Positions 28,067 through 37,395 of a stretch of 64,000 nt of DNA are shown piece after piece (within the stretch, counting starts at the first letter, position 1; the number at the start of each line of letters is the position of its first letter). The stretch spans positions 62,001-126,000 of the forward strand of contig NZ_FRDN01000006.1 of NCBI RefSeq assembly GCF_900143285.1, read 5' to 3'. The translations under genes and the position numbers were made by a program. The DNA comes from Desulfitobacterium chlororespirans DSM 11544 (lineage in GTDB: Bacteria > Bacillota > Desulfitobacteriia > Desulfitobacteriales > Desulfitobacteriaceae). The notes under the pieces are model-generated. The model made no database searches. It was not told the origin of the DNA and was given only the letters and a program-made list of their open reading frames with translations.

Positions 28067-29521
28067 CTATTCCCCTTGCTTGGCTTGATCTGAGCTATTC
28101 CCACCTTGCTGCTTATCTTGCCCTTCCCCCTGCTGCCCTTGTCCTCCTTGTTGCTGCTGTTGTTGCTGTTGCTGCTGTTCTTTCAGGAGCATTTCCGGAG
28201 GGATGGTGCGAACTTGATCATTGGCATTTTTCTCTGTTCCTAAAACATTGCCCTTTTCATCCAGATATTCGCGGAGAATTTCTGTATGAACTTTTTCAGT
28301 CACTTTGCTTACTCCTTCAGGCATAACTCCCTGTCCTCCGCTCTGCCCCTGAGCTGAGGAAGAGCCTTCCTGGTTCTTTTCTTTGGACTCCCCATCTTTC
28401 CCTTCACCGCTCTGCCCTTTTCCACTATTGCCATTGCTGCTTTTTTCCGTGCTCTTTTGCTTCCCTTGGCTTTCAGAGCCCTTCGCCTGAGACTCCGACT
28501 TTTTCTTTTCCATTTCTTTTTGAGCTTCGGCTGCTTTAGCATAGCTTTTCTGAATAAGGGCGAGATTTTCTGTTGTCACCGTTTTGACCGGAATGATCTT
28601 CGCCGCCACTTCACCTTGATCGCCGGTAATGGATTGAGTTATGTCTACGGACTGCTTATCCATTAATTTTTGCGCCCATTGAAAGGCATTAACACCTTGA
28701 ACATAGGGTGATGTATCAATATCTGCGATTTGACTGCCTGCAGCAATCCTTTGCAAGGATTTGGAGTTAGCTTGTCCTCCCATAAGCTGAACTTTATCGG
28801 TAAGCTGCATGGATCTGAGCAGTTCATAAGCCAAGGCAAGGAGCTTCTCATTCTTAGCGCAGATGGCCTTCACTTGGCCGGGGTTCTTCTGCAAATGTTC
28901 CATAAGGCTTTGCATGGCTATGGTTTCCGACTCCGGAGGATTGGTAATGCTATGTACCGTTATTTTGGGATTCTTAGCCAGCTCTTGCTTAAAGGCCGCT
29001 ACATTCATTTGAGCGACGGCATCTTCTGCTTCCCCCTGCAGGTATACGACCTGCCCTTCAGAAACCTTTCCTTGAATTTGCTGAGCCATCAGCTTACCTG
29101 CTTGATCCGGATCAGGCAGGATGACTCCCTTGGCTTTCACTCCAGGCGGCAGCCCGTTTAACGCCAGAATAGGTATATCTCCCTTTTCCGCTTCCTTTAA
29201 AAAGGACTGCTCCCCAGCTTGAACGATGAGAACTTTGGCATCCTTAAGAGCGTTGGCATCGCCTTCTTCTTTTGACGTCAAAACCTTAACTTCCAATTCT
29301 TCTTTTTCAGCCAACTCCTGAATGCCGAGCAGAAACATATCTTTGTTGGGATCATCCTGGTTCAAAGCCACCGCTATTATTTTTTTCTCTTCTTGCTGAG
29401 AGGATTTACTCGAGGTTTTCTCCTTGCTCCCCATTAAGCCGCCCAAAAGAGATTGCATGTTACAGCCGGTTAAGGCCATACTTAGAAGTAACACGATGAT
29501 CATGGAAAGCACTTTTTTCAT
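28067..29521 (-). CDS. substrate-binding-protein-like lipoprotein with Gln-rich tail
   Basis: Predicted lipoprotein of 484 residues (lipobox MALTGC, Cys about 20). Residues about 45-330 look like a sugar-binding type I periplasmic fold: IIAVALNQDDPNKDMFLLGI, VLIVQAGEQSFLKEAEKGDIPILALNG, QVVYLQGEAEDAVAQMN and a closing DTSPYVQGVNAFQWAQKLM. The C-terminal about 150 residues are Lys/Ser/Gly-rich low complexity ending with a run of about ten glutamines. No transporter genes are adjacent, so it may sense rather than transport. The start follows GGAG; an ATG/TTG 30 bp upstream is unlikely. Confidence 0.8.
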   Translation of the reverse strand: MKKVLSMIIVLLLSMALTGCNMQSLLGGLMGSKEKTSSKSSQQEEKKIIAVALNQDDPNKDMFLLGIQELAEKEELEVKVLTSKEEGDANALKDAKVLIVQAGEQSFLKEAEKGDIPILALNGLPPGVKAKGVILPDPDQAGKLMAQQIQGKVSEGQVVYLQGEAEDAVAQMNVAAFKQELAKNPKITVHSITNPPESETIAMQSLMEHLQKNPGQVKAICAKNEKLLALAYELLRSMQLTDKVQLMGGQANSKSLQRIAAGSQIADIDTSPYVQGVNAFQWAQKLMDKQSVDITQSITGDQGEVAAKIIPVKTVTTENLALIQKSYAKAAEAQKEMEKKKSESQAKGSESQGKQKSTEKSSNGNSGKGQSGEGKDGESKEKNQEGSSSAQGQSGGQGVMPEGVSKVTEKVHTEILREYLDEKGNVLGTEKNANDQVRTIPPEMLLKEQQQQQQQQQQGGQGQQGEGQDKQQGGNSSDQAKQGE

Positions 29522-29579
29522 GGAACACGCTCCTTTCCAGGGTCGATCCACTTTATGAACACCTTGTGTTTTGCACTAT

Positions 29580-29607
29580 CAAAAAAGCACCGTTTTTGGT
29601 GCTTATC
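29580..29607 (-). terminator. terminator of the P-loop ATPase gene
   Basis: AAGCACC and GGTGCTT form a stem (loop AAAAAC) followed by TTTTTTG on the minus strand. Confidence 0.85.
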
Positions 29608-29660
29608 ATGAGTATATCTAGTCTTCCCTTGATTGTATGAAATATGAAAGGCAACTGCTG

Positions 29661-30698
29661 TCAATCAATGGTATGACCTTTTTTGTCCATATCTCTTAAA
29701 ATAGAGTTTAATAAATCCGTCTTCATGCTATCGACTTGATCAAAGTCAACCGTTTTTGTATAAACAGCTTTAAGTTTATCTCTCAGCCTCTGGGTGTCCA
29801 GCAGAGCTTCTTTAAGATCATTACTAAAAGGACATCCTAATCCTTGTTCCTCCAGATGCTCCGGATTCCCTTGCCAAATGGCCAGATTTCTTTCTGGAAA
29901 GACAATGCCTAAAATTTCATCAGGGTAAAGTGGATGTAAAACAATATCAATAACCTGCCCCAGCTGTTCCGCTTCTTGCAACACCCATTCCATGGCTTCA
30001 TGAGCCTCTTCCCCATCGAAACGAATCTGGTCATAGTCCGTCAAGAAGTAAGGAGCCAGGTTCAACCAGCCCTCCGGATTGATTCCATGAAGAAAAAAGG
30101 ATTGAACAGCGCTCTTCTTGATCTTTTTCAAAGCGTCCTGAGCCTTGCTCCAAGGACCTTTTGCTTCTTTAAATAAATCTGAGGCATAAAGTTTGGGCAG
30201 CCAGGGCCTGCCCTCATCAGCCTTGGCATAAAACCGCTCGCGAATTCTTCCTCCAAATTCCTCAGCTAGAATTTCACCTATTCTTTGTTGGCCGCGTTTG
30301 ATCTTCTCTTCAAAATCAAGAACTCCCAGCCTTTGTTGATCAAGCTTTCCCTGATTGCAGTATTTAGAGAAATCAATAAAGTGCTCAATCACCCCTGGTG
30401 CACGCCAATGCAGGGGAGCAATCTCATAGTGATCAAGGATCGCCCAGTTGAAGCGGCGAATCAGCACCCCCGCCATCGAGTCCGGGTCCCGGGCAGAACG
30501 GAGAAAATCAATCTCATACCCGCGATCAAGGAGATCCAGCCCAATCATCTTAATTGTGGTGGATTTACCTGTGCCCGGTCCTCCAATCAGGACATAAGTA
30601 CGTTCCCATTCTGACATCATATTGGGTAGAAGTGATATATAGCCGCGATTGGTAATCCCCTCTGCAAAGTAATGCCGTCCACTGGGTTTATTCCCCAT
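29661..30698 (-). CDS. P-loop ATPase of the PRK06851 type, function unknown
   Basis: 345-residue cytoplasmic protein with a clear Walker A, GGPGTGKSTTIKMIG (about residues 38-52), preceded by a SLLPNMMSEWERTYVLI strand. No Walker B or other helicase or kinase motif can be assigned with confidence. It resembles conserved hypothetical ATPases found in spore-forming Firmicutes, for which no reaction is established. The start is set at MGNKPSGRHY after GGGGGAAAGGAC; an upstream in-frame start adds 15 atypical residues. Monocistronic between two terminators. Confidence 0.72.
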   Translation of the reverse strand: MGNKPSGRHYFAEGITNRGYISLLPNMMSEWERTYVLIGGPGTGKSTTIKMIGLDLLDRGYEIDFLRSARDPDSMAGVLIRRFNWAILDHYEIAPLHWRAPGVIEHFIDFSKYCNQGKLDQQRLGVLDFEEKIKRGQQRIGEILAEEFGGRIRERFYAKADEGRPWLPKLYASDLFKEAKGPWSKAQDALKKIKKSAVQSFFLHGINPEGWLNLAPYFLTDYDQIRFDGEEAHEAMEWVLQEAEQLGQVIDIVLHPLYPDEILGIVFPERNLAIWQGNPEHLEEQGLGCPFSNDLKEALLDTQRLRDKLKAVYTKTVDFDQVDSMKTDLLNSILRDMDKKGHTID

Positions 30699-30776
30699 GT
30701 CCTTTCCCCCTTGAAATTTGCTTGCTGTGTAGTGTATGCACAAGGAGGGTCAGGGGTCACAGGATTTGCTGAAAAA

Positions 30777-30806
30777 GCAAAAACGGGACAGCGCGCTGTC
30801 CCGTTG
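30777..30806 (-). terminator. terminator of ctpA
   Basis: AACGGGACAG and CTGTCCCGTT with loop CGCG, followed by TTTTGCTTTTTC on the minus strand. Confidence 0.92.
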
Positions 30807-30809
30807 CCA

Positions 30810-31997
30810 TTATTTGATCTGTTGGCGAAGCACCTTAAGAGCTTCCGTTAGCTGGGTATCAAAGGTTTTCGTAGTAGGAGAAAGAGTCGCTTCTTCTCCA
30901 TCCTTCAGCTTCACTTCCACATCAGGCTCGATGCCCTTTTTATGGATATCGATCTTATTCGGCGTCAAATACTTGGCGGTGGTCAGCTTTACGCTGGTCC
31001 CCCTATCTAATTGATAAATCGTCTGCACGATTCCTTTACCGAAGGTCTTGGTCCCCACCAGGGTGCCTGTTCCCCGATCTTTGATCGCCCCGGAAACAAT
31101 TTCAGCTGCGGAGGCGCTTTCCTCATTGACTAAAACCACAAAGGGAATGCCTAAATAATTGCCTTCCGAAGCCTTGGTTACAGCATTGCCTCCTTTATCC
31201 ACAATATAGACAATGGGGCCGGGCTGAACAAAATAACTGGCTACTCCTACAGCAGATTCTAATTCCCCGCCATGATTATAGCGCAAATCCAAGATCATCC
31301 CTTTGTATTTGCTGATATCCATATTGCGCAGAACTTCATTGAGTTCAAGAGCTGTATGGGAGGAGAACTGGGAAATTCCGATATAAGCTATATCCGTATT
31401 TCCCGGCAGCGCCAATCCTTCCACCGTGGGTACTGCGATATTTTCCCGGGTTAAAGGAACGGTCACATTCTGCTTAATGCTTTCCCGATAAACCACCAGA
31501 GTCACCTTGGTCCCTGGGTTCCCGCGCATTAGGGACACGGCTTTTTCCTGGTCGATGGTGGTGGCGTCCACTTCATCGATCTTAATAATCACATCCCCAG
31601 GCTGTAGTCCGGCTTTAGCAGCCGGAGTGTTTTTAATGGGTCTCAGGACCACAAGTTTTTGAGGATCTTTCAGACTTAAAATGATCCCCACGCCGCCGAA
31701 TTTCCCTTCGATTTGTTGCATAAGCTCTTCATTCTCTTGAGCATTCATGTAACTTGAATAAGGATCGCCCAAAGAATCGACAATTCCTTTAGTGGCACCT
31801 TCGATCAGGGTGTCTACAGACACTTCCTCCAAATAATCACTTTCAACAAGCTTGACTACTCTTGCCAAGCGTCCTAAATGATCCAGGTTGGTTACAATGA
31901 ACCCCCCGACAACCACCGTAAAAATCAAACACCCTATGGCAAGAACCCATCCCAGGTTTTTTAAATACTCTTTCCAACGACTCTCCTGCAAATCCAT
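30810..31997 (-). CDS. ctpA: S41 family C-terminal processing peptidase
   Basis: Membrane-anchored serine protease of the CtpA/CtpB type, cleaving proteins at the cell surface or forespore gap. One N-terminal transmembrane helix (about 15-35), a PDZ domain (about 95-180: GVGIILSLKDPQKL, AGLQPGDVIIKIDEVD) and the catalytic region with VLVNEESASAAEIVSGAIKD (Ser) and GTKTFGKG (Lys). The ATG is only about 3 nt from AAGGGG; the TTG two codons on (31991) has better spacing and may be the true start. It lies in a run with the M23 hydrolase and ftsX-ftsE, suggesting a link to regulated wall cleavage. Confidence 0.95.
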   Translation of the reverse strand: MDLQESRWKEYLKNLGWVLAIGCLIFTVVVGGFIVTNLDHLGRLARVVKLVESDYLEEVSVDTLIEGATKGIVDSLGDPYSSYMNAQENEELMQQIEGKFGGVGIILSLKDPQKLVVLRPIKNTPAAKAGLQPGDVIIKIDEVDATTIDQEKAVSLMRGNPGTKVTLVVYRESIKQNVTVPLTRENIAVPTVEGLALPGNTDIAYIGISQFSSHTALELNEVLRNMDISKYKGMILDLRYNHGGELESAVGVASYFVQPGPIVYIVDKGGNAVTKASEGNYLGIPFVVLVNEESASAAEIVSGAIKDRGTGTLVGTKTFGKGIVQTIYQLDRGTSVKLTTAKYLTPNKIDIHKKGIEPDVEVKLKDGEEATLSPTTKTFDTQLTEALKVLRQQIK

Positions 31998-32206
31998 ATC
32001 CCCTTCTCATTACCGTGACTCATCTCTTGATCTTTGATAGGAGATAAGTGGCGGGCTTTCCTTATTTTTTCTTTATTATATGCCTATCCACTCCAGGACA
32101 TACTTATTTCATAGTAAACCAGGTTTTGCATTTGTCGCTTCATAGAATACATAAGAATGCAAAGCCTTTGGTTGCCCTTGTGCTTCCGCAGACTCATTCT
32201 TGCTAT

Positions 32207-33340
32207 TTAGCGAAAAAATTGCATGGGATCCGTAGTTTCCCCATTGATACGCACTTCAAAGTGAAGATGGGGTCCTGTACTCCAGCCTGTTGAGCCCACA
32301 TAGGATATCAGATCACCGGCCTGCACCATATCTCCTACTTTAGCGGCCAGCTTGGAATTGTGGCCATATAGGGTGGTATATCCGCCCCCATGATCCACGA
32401 TCACAGCGTTTCCGTAAGCTCCATACCAGCCGGCCATAATAACTTCCCCGTTCCCCGCCGCCAAAACCTTGGTTCCGGTGGGTGCCGGTAAATCCACCCC
32501 GGTATGCAAGCTTTTCTGCTTCGTTATGGGATGAATCCGCCAGCCATAAGCACTGCTGATTTCATAATATCCCGGTAACGGATAAGTGCTGATAGTTCCA
32601 TGGACCACGCCGGAATTGCTGGTTAATTTGCGAATTTTTTCAGCAATGGCGTTAGAGTCGGCTTCCATTTGTGCGATTTGCTCAAAGATATCATTCTGAG
32701 CTTTTTTGTTGGAGTCAAGGGCTACCTGATGCTCCTTCTTCTTGGCATCCAGTTCCTTTTTGGCCTGCTCCGCCTCAGCCTTCAGCTTGGCAGCCTCATC
32801 CCGGTGGGCTTCCAGCACTTTCGTTTCTTCTTCGATTCTGGCTTTTTCCAGACCGATATCCGCAAGGATCTTTTGATCATTATCAACCAGGCGGTTAAAG
32901 TATTCCAGGCGGGTAATAAAATCACTGAGGTTTTCTGCTTCAAAAAGGATTTCCAGATAGCTGACTTGACCAATCTGATAGATTTCTTTGACCCGATTCC
33001 GCAAAACCTCCTGGCGCTTGGCCAGGTCTTCCTCGCGCTGCTTGAGCTCCTGCTCGGATTGGTTCACAGCTTCCACCGCCTGATTATAGGCGATCTGTTT
33101 CTCACTCAAGCTATTCGAGGCTACTGTGATCTGAGTTGCTAAATTCTTAATCTGATTTTGCAGTTTATCGGCTGAATACGTCAGGTTGTTTAACTGATTG
33201 CGGGCCTGTTCCCCTTTCTTTTGCAGATCCCTTTGTTCTTTTATGGCATCCTCTAATTCTCCAGCTTGAAGTGGAATGACAGAACCTGCCAGCAATACTG
33301 TTGTGAGCAAAAGGGCTATGAGCCCCCTTCTCTTGGTCAT
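32207..33340 (-). CDS. EnvC/CwlO-type M23 murein hydrolase or activator
   Basis: Secreted 377-residue protein: signal peptide (about 1-26), two long coiled-coil stretches (about 28-110 and 150-235) and a C-terminal LytM/M23 domain with HTGVDLPAPTGT, YGAYGNAVIVDHGGGYTTLYGH and STGPHLHFE. The zinc ligands H, D and HxH are present, so it could be an active endopeptidase. This layout is that of FtsEX-controlled hydrolases (EnvC, PcsB, CwlO), and ftsX and ftsE lie directly upstream (20 bp to ftsX). GGAGGGG precedes the chosen ATG. Confidence 0.93.
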   Translation of the reverse strand: MTKRRGLIALLLTTVLLAGSVIPLQAGELEDAIKEQRDLQKKGEQARNQLNNLTYSADKLQNQIKNLATQITVASNSLSEKQIAYNQAVEAVNQSEQELKQREEDLAKRQEVLRNRVKEIYQIGQVSYLEILFEAENLSDFITRLEYFNRLVDNDQKILADIGLEKARIEEETKVLEAHRDEAAKLKAEAEQAKKELDAKKKEHQVALDSNKKAQNDIFEQIAQMEADSNAIAEKIRKLTSNSGVVHGTISTYPLPGYYEISSAYGWRIHPITKQKSLHTGVDLPAPTGTKVLAAGNGEVIMAGWYGAYGNAVIVDHGGGYTTLYGHNSKLAAKVGDMVQAGDLISYVGSTGWSTGPHLHFEVRINGETTDPMQFFR

Positions 33341-33360
33341 GTTTTTCCCCTCCTTCATTG

Positions 33361-34245
33361 TTAAACTTTTAAGAAGCGCCTTAAGGAGATCACGCTTCCT
33401 GCTGCACCTATTCCCATCCCTAACAGGACGATAGAACCCAGAACCTTACCGATGAGTTCCGTTTCATTAACTACGGGCATAAAAGCCAGGGTGGTTTGAA
33501 TGTAATCTGCCAGCCAATCATAGCCAAATCCCACCAGCAGGATGGCCAGCAGACCTCCAACCAATCCCAGGAACATCCCCTCCAAAATAAAAGGCCAGCG
33601 GATAAAGGCATTGCTCGCCCCGACAAGCTTCATAATCTCAATTTCCTTGCGACGAGAAAAAACATTCATCTTAATATTTAAAGAAATCAAAATCAGGGAG
33701 GCAATGGCAAACAATCCTACCACCGTTGTTCCTGCCCAGCGGAGCCACTTGGTAAACTTCAGCAAGGGCTCTACTAAGTTTTTACCATAAACCACATTAT
33801 CCACACCGGTTAGCTCAGTAATCTGGCCGGCCACATTTTCTACCTGCTGGGGGTCCACCACATGGACGGTATATTTATCCGGAAAAGGGTTCGTATCTCC
33901 TAAATCCGCTGCAATGGTGGTGGAATTCAGGGAGCCGGTAAAATTCTTCAAAGCCTGGTCCTTGGGAACAAACTCAATGGTATCCACTCCTGCCAGGTCT
34001 GTGAGCCTCTCACCCAAAGCCTTGACATCCGCGGAATTCAAATCATCCTGGGCAAATACAGCAATCTCCAGTTCGGATTCAAAGTTCGAAGCCAGGTTAG
34101 AGGCATTGAGCAAGAAAAACACCGACGCCCCCAAAATGACCATAGAAATCATCACGGTCAGCACTGAAGCAATACTTAGCCATACATTTCTGCGAATAGA
34201 GTTGAATACTTCACGAAATATGTATTCTACAGAGTTAAGTGCCAT
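33361..34245 (-). CDS. ftsX: cell division protein FtsX
   Basis: Integral membrane partner of FtsE; the pair transmits a signal to a peptidoglycan hydrolase. The 294-residue protein has four transmembrane helices (about 22-45, then three in 170-290), a large extracellular loop (about 50-165) that would contact the hydrolase, and the FtsX core SLNIKMNVFSRRKEIEIMKLVGAS. The start is set at MALNSVEYIF, whose ATG overlaps the last codons of ftsE with GGGGG upstream; a longer reading would run deep into ftsE. Confidence 0.96.
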   Translation of the reverse strand: MALNSVEYIFREVFNSIRRNVWLSIASVLTVMISMVILGASVFFLLNASNLASNFESELEIAVFAQDDLNSADVKALGERLTDLAGVDTIEFVPKDQALKNFTGSLNSTTIAADLGDTNPFPDKYTVHVVDPQQVENVAGQITELTGVDNVVYGKNLVEPLLKFTKWLRWAGTTVVGLFAIASLILISLNIKMNVFSRRKEIEIMKLVGASNAFIRWPFILEGMFLGLVGGLLAILLVGFGYDWLADYIQTTLAFMPVVNETELIGKVLGSIVLLGMGIGAAGSVISLRRFLKV

Positions 34246-34921
34246 ATCCGTAAGCCCCCTGCTTCTGATCACGTGCAACTTTGCCATCTTCAATCGTTAT
34301 GACACGCTTCTGCATTTGATCGACGATATCCCGGGCATGGGTGGCCATCACAATCGTCGTCCCTCGACGATTAATATTATAAAGAAGCTCCATAATCTCC
34401 CAGGCAGTCTCCGAGTCCAGATTGCCCGTAGGTTCATCCGCGACTAAAAGGGAGGGATTATTGACAATGGCTCTGGCTACAGAAACCCTCTGCTGCTCCC
34501 CTCCGGATAACTCATGGGGAAAGGCTTTCTCTTTATTGGCTAAACCCACAAGCTCCAGAGCCTTTTTGGTCCGACTCTTAACCTCCCGATTGCCGACACC
34601 GATGACCTCCAAGGCAAAGGCTACATTTTCAAAGGCCGTTTTATTCGGTAAAAGGCGAAAATCCTGAAAAACAACGCCAATATTTCTGCGCAAATGGGGC
34701 ACTTCCCGTTCCCGCATCCGAATCATACTTTTCCCATTCATGGTCACTTGACCGCGGGTGGGCAATTCCTCACGGTAGAGCAAGCGGATCAGGGTGGATT
34801 TCCCTGCACCACTGGGTCCTACCAGAAAAACGAACTCCCCTTTGTCTATTTTTAGACTAATATCGACAAGGGCCTTGGCACCGTTCGGATAGATCTTCGA
34901 TACATTCGTTATTTGGATCAT
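34235..34921 (-). CDS. ftsE: cell division ATP-binding protein FtsE
   Basis: ATPase subunit of the FtsEX complex. The 228 residues show Walker A VGPSGAGKSTLIRLL, Q-loop VFQDFRLLP, signature LSGGEQQRVSVARA, Walker B LLVADEPTGNLD and switch His in MATHARDIVDQ. It is the first gene of the ftsE-ftsX-M23 group, which fits control of division-site or sporulation-linked wall cleavage. Confidence 0.97.
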   Translation of the reverse strand: MIQITNVSKIYPNGAKALVDISLKIDKGEFVFLVGPSGAGKSTLIRLLYREELPTRGQVTMNGKSMIRMREREVPHLRRNIGVVFQDFRLLPNKTAFENVAFALEVIGVGNREVKSRTKKALELVGLANKEKAFPHELSGGEQQRVSVARAIVNNPSLLVADEPTGNLDSETAWEIMELLYNINRRGTTIVMATHARDIVDQMQKRVITIEDGKVARDQKQGAYGYGT

Positions 34922-35069
34922 TTTTTTCCCAGGCCTCCTTGAGTTCTCCGTTAGCTCCCATTTTATCCAAACCTATAAGTTAATTCGACACGAGGTATGG
35001 ATCTCCTGTTATTAATGACGGAAGAAGGGCTAAAAACTTATGACAAAAAAGAAGTTGGAAGTAAAAAAG

Positions 35070-35100
35070 GAAACCCGACTCAGAAGCATCGGGCTCATAC
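35070..35100 (-). terminator. terminator of the small gene at 35107
   Basis: AGCCCGA and TCGGGT stem with a 9-nt loop, followed on the minus strand by TTTCCTTTTTTAC. Confidence 0.7.
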
Positions 35101-35106
35101 TCTATG

Positions 35107-35370
35107 CTATAAGATCTCTTTCAGAGCTTCCTCCTGTGCTAAGAATTTTCTCTCCGCTTCATCCTCATCAATGAACCAGAGGCAGCCTTCATGGAGTTCC
35201 TCCCGATTAAAGGTGTGAATCAGCCCCTTTTTTACAGTCTCGCCCCATGCCACAAAAAACTGTGCCGGAGAATTCACAGGATTGACTCCTGTACCAAAAT
35301 AAAGAGGAATCCCATTTATTTCAGATTGTCGAAGAATATTGGCCCTAGTCGTACCGCACGGATTGCTCAA
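35107..35370 (-). CDS. small conserved-looking protein, unknown function
   Basis: 87 residues, acidic at the C-terminus (FIDEDEAERKFLAQEEALKEIL), with no signal peptide or membrane segment and two aromatic-rich stretches (PLYFGTGVNPVNS, FFVAWGE). I do not recognise the family. The gene is supported by a strong AAGGAGG 8 nt before a TTG start and by a downstream terminator. It sits alone between ftsE and the transketolase genes on the same strand. Confidence 0.7.
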   Translation of the reverse strand: MSNPCGTTRANILRQSEINGIPLYFGTGVNPVNSPAQFFVAWGETVKKGLIHTFNREELHEGCLWFIDEDEAERKFLAQEEALKEIL

Positions 35371-35410
35371 AGCTTATCCCTCCTTAAAAACCATACAAGA
35401 AATACTATAA

Positions 35411-35435
35411 ACGGCTGCCTACTCCTGGCAGCCGT
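35411..35435 (-). terminator. terminator of the transketolase genes
   Basis: ACGGCTGCC/GGCAGCCGT is a perfect 9-bp stem with a 7-nt loop, followed on the minus strand by TTATAGTATTTC. It lies 50 bp past the stop at 35485. Confidence 0.75.
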
Positions 35436-35484
35436 CCAAAGCTCACTATCTTTGCCTCACTATCCTTGCTCCTGTCTTGGGAGT

Positions 35485-36420
35485 CTATTTTCTGGCAATA
35501 ACCGCTTTTACTGCCGCCATGACTTCTTTTTTGGTTAAGCCGTATTTCTCCAGCAATTCCAAGGGGCGGCCTGATTCTCCAAAGGTATCCTTAATCCCGA
35601 CCCGGACCAAGGGAGTAGGCGCATGTTCACTTAAGGCTTCAGCTACTGCGCTTCCCAGGCCGCCAATAATAGTATGCTCTTCGGCAGTCACCGCCGCACC
35701 GGTCTTTTGAGCGCAGGCGACGATGGTCTTCACATCCAGAGGCTTTACAGAGGCTACATTAACCACCGCAACCTGGATATTTTCCTGTTCAAGGTCTTGG
35801 GCAGCTTCCAAAGCAGCAGCCACCATGACTCCGTTAGCAAAAACAACACAATCCGAGCCTTCCCGAAGAACATTGGCTTTACCGATCTCGAACTGATACT
35901 GATCGTCAAAAAGCAAAGGAACATCAAGCCGGCCCATCCGAATATAGACAGGGCCTTCATATGCTGCGGCAGCCCGGATGGCTTGCTGGGTTTCCACCCC
36001 ATCGGCAGGAACCAATACGGTCATATTAGGTACAGCCCTCATAATGGCCACATCCTCCACCGCCTGGTGAGATCCTCCGTCCTCACCAACGGTAACACCA
36101 GCATGAGTGGCGGCAATCTTAACATTTAGTTTAGGATAAGCGATGGAATTGCGAATCTGCTCAAAAGCCCGTCCTGTGGCAAAAATAGCAAAAGTACTGG
36201 CAAAGGGGATCTTACCCGCCGCTGCCAAACCTGCCGCTGTGCCCATAAGGTTGGCTTCCGCAATTCCCATATTAAAAAACCGTTCCGGGTAGTGTTTGGC
36301 AAAATCCGCGGTCTTCGTGGATTTAGACAGATCTGCATCCAGAACAACGATATCCTTTTTTTCTGCCCCTAAGGCCACTAAGGTTTTACCATAGGCATCC
36401 CGTGTTGCTTGTTTAGCCAA
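35485..36420 (-). CDS. transketolase, C-terminal subunit
   Basis: Second half of a split transketolase, carrying the pyrimidine-binding and C-terminal domains. The 311 residues include VDADLSKSTKT, MGIAEANLMGTAAGLA (with the conserved catalytic Glu), ATHAGVTVGEDGGSHQAVEDVA and RMGRLDVPLLFD. With the N-terminal subunit it moves two-carbon units between sugar phosphates in the pentose phosphate pathway. It overlaps the N-terminal gene by 8 bp, so the subunits are translated as a pair. Confidence 0.95.
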   Translation of the reverse strand: MAKQATRDAYGKTLVALGAEKKDIVVLDADLSKSTKTADFAKHYPERFFNMGIAEANLMGTAAGLAAAGKIPFASTFAIFATGRAFEQIRNSIAYPKLNVKIAATHAGVTVGEDGGSHQAVEDVAIMRAVPNMTVLVPADGVETQQAIRAAAAYEGPVYIRMGRLDVPLLFDDQYQFEIGKANVLREGSDCVVFANGVMVAAALEAAQDLEQENIQVAVVNVASVKPLDVKTIVACAQKTGAAVTAEEHTIIGGLGSAVAEALSEHAPTPLVRVGIKDTFGESGRPLELLEKYGLTKKEVMAAVKAVIARK

Positions 36421-37246
36421 GGCGTGCCGCCTCCTCTCTCAATTCCTTTAAGGCTTGCTCTGCTTGTTCAGCATTGGGGGCATTTCCATGCCAGCCTACC
36501 TGGTTTTCCATAAAGGACACCCCTTTACCCTTGACCGTCCGGGCAATAAGTATCGTCGGTTTTCCCTTAATAGTTTTGGCTTCGGCAAAAGCAGCCAGCA
36601 GCTCTTCCATATTATGTCCATCCACCTCGATGACATGCCAGCCAAAGGCCCGCCATTTGTCGTCCAGGGGATCAGAGGCCATCACATTATCAGTGGTTCC
36701 GTCAATTTGCAGACCATTGTAGTCGAGAACGGCGGTGACATTATCCAGCTTATAGTGTGCTGCAGCCATAGCCGCCTCCCACACTTGGCCTTCCGCCATT
36801 TCACCGTCTCCTAAAACGACATAAACCCGAAAATCTTTCTTGTCCACTTTTCCGGCAAGAGCCATTCCATTGGCTGCGGAAAGGCCTTGGCCCAAAGAGC
36901 CTGTGGACATATCCACACCGGGTACTTTCCGCATATCCGGGTGCCCCTGCAGGATGCGGCCGGTTTGCCGCAGTCCCAGGATTTCCTCTTTGGGGAAGTA
37001 GCCCTTTTCAGCAAGAGCTGCATAAAGGACCGGTGCCGCATGTCCCTTCGCCAATACAAAGCGATCCCGATCCGCCCAATGGGGCTCCTCCGGATTAACT
37101 CTCATTTCATGAAAATACAGGGCGGCCAATATATCCGCTGCCGATAAGCTGCCCCCAGGATGACCTGATTTAGCCGGCACAAGCATGGTAATAATATCCT
37201 GACGTATTTGATTGGCCATCCGTTTCAGTTCAAGAACCCTCACCAT
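36413..37246 (-). CDS. transketolase, N-terminal subunit
   Basis: Thiamine-diphosphate-binding half of a split transketolase. Visible are KSGHPGGSLSAADILAALYF, VLAKGHAAPVLYA, the glycine-rich GVDMSTGSLGQGLSAANGMA and the ThDP/Mg motif VLGDGEMAEGQVWEAAM through NGLQIDG. The start is set at MVRVLELKR (277 residues) after GGAGGGATT; an in-frame ATG 36 bp upstream has no such site. It lies downstream of prfB, with a hairpin between. Confidence 0.95.
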   Translation of the reverse strand: MVRVLELKRMANQIRQDIITMLVPAKSGHPGGSLSAADILAALYFHEMRVNPEEPHWADRDRFVLAKGHAAPVLYAALAEKGYFPKEEILGLRQTGRILQGHPDMRKVPGVDMSTGSLGQGLSAANGMALAGKVDKKDFRVYVVLGDGEMAEGQVWEAAMAAAHYKLDNVTAVLDYNGLQIDGTTDNVMASDPLDDKWRAFGWHVIEVDGHNMEELLAAFAEAKTIKGKPTILIARTVKGKGVSFMENQVGWHGNAPNAEQAEQALKELREEAARLG

Positions 37247-37291
37247 AATCCCTCCATTTATGTGGTTGACAAAACGTCTCATTTTGAAGAT

Positions 37292-37316
37292 TTAAGGCTT
37301 GGCCATGAGCCAAGCC
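37292..37316 (-). terminator. hairpin after prfB, possible terminator
   Basis: AGGCTTGGC and GCCAAGCCT form a perfect 9-bp stem with a 5-nt loop between prfB and the transketolase genes. It lacks a clear T-run on either strand, so termination is uncertain. Confidence 0.5.
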
Positions 37317-37395
37317 TCTCTTTACACTTCTTGCTGCATGACACTTCTTGCTTCACGCTGATCCTTTTATCTTGCTTACTGCTTTTATTCTTAAT

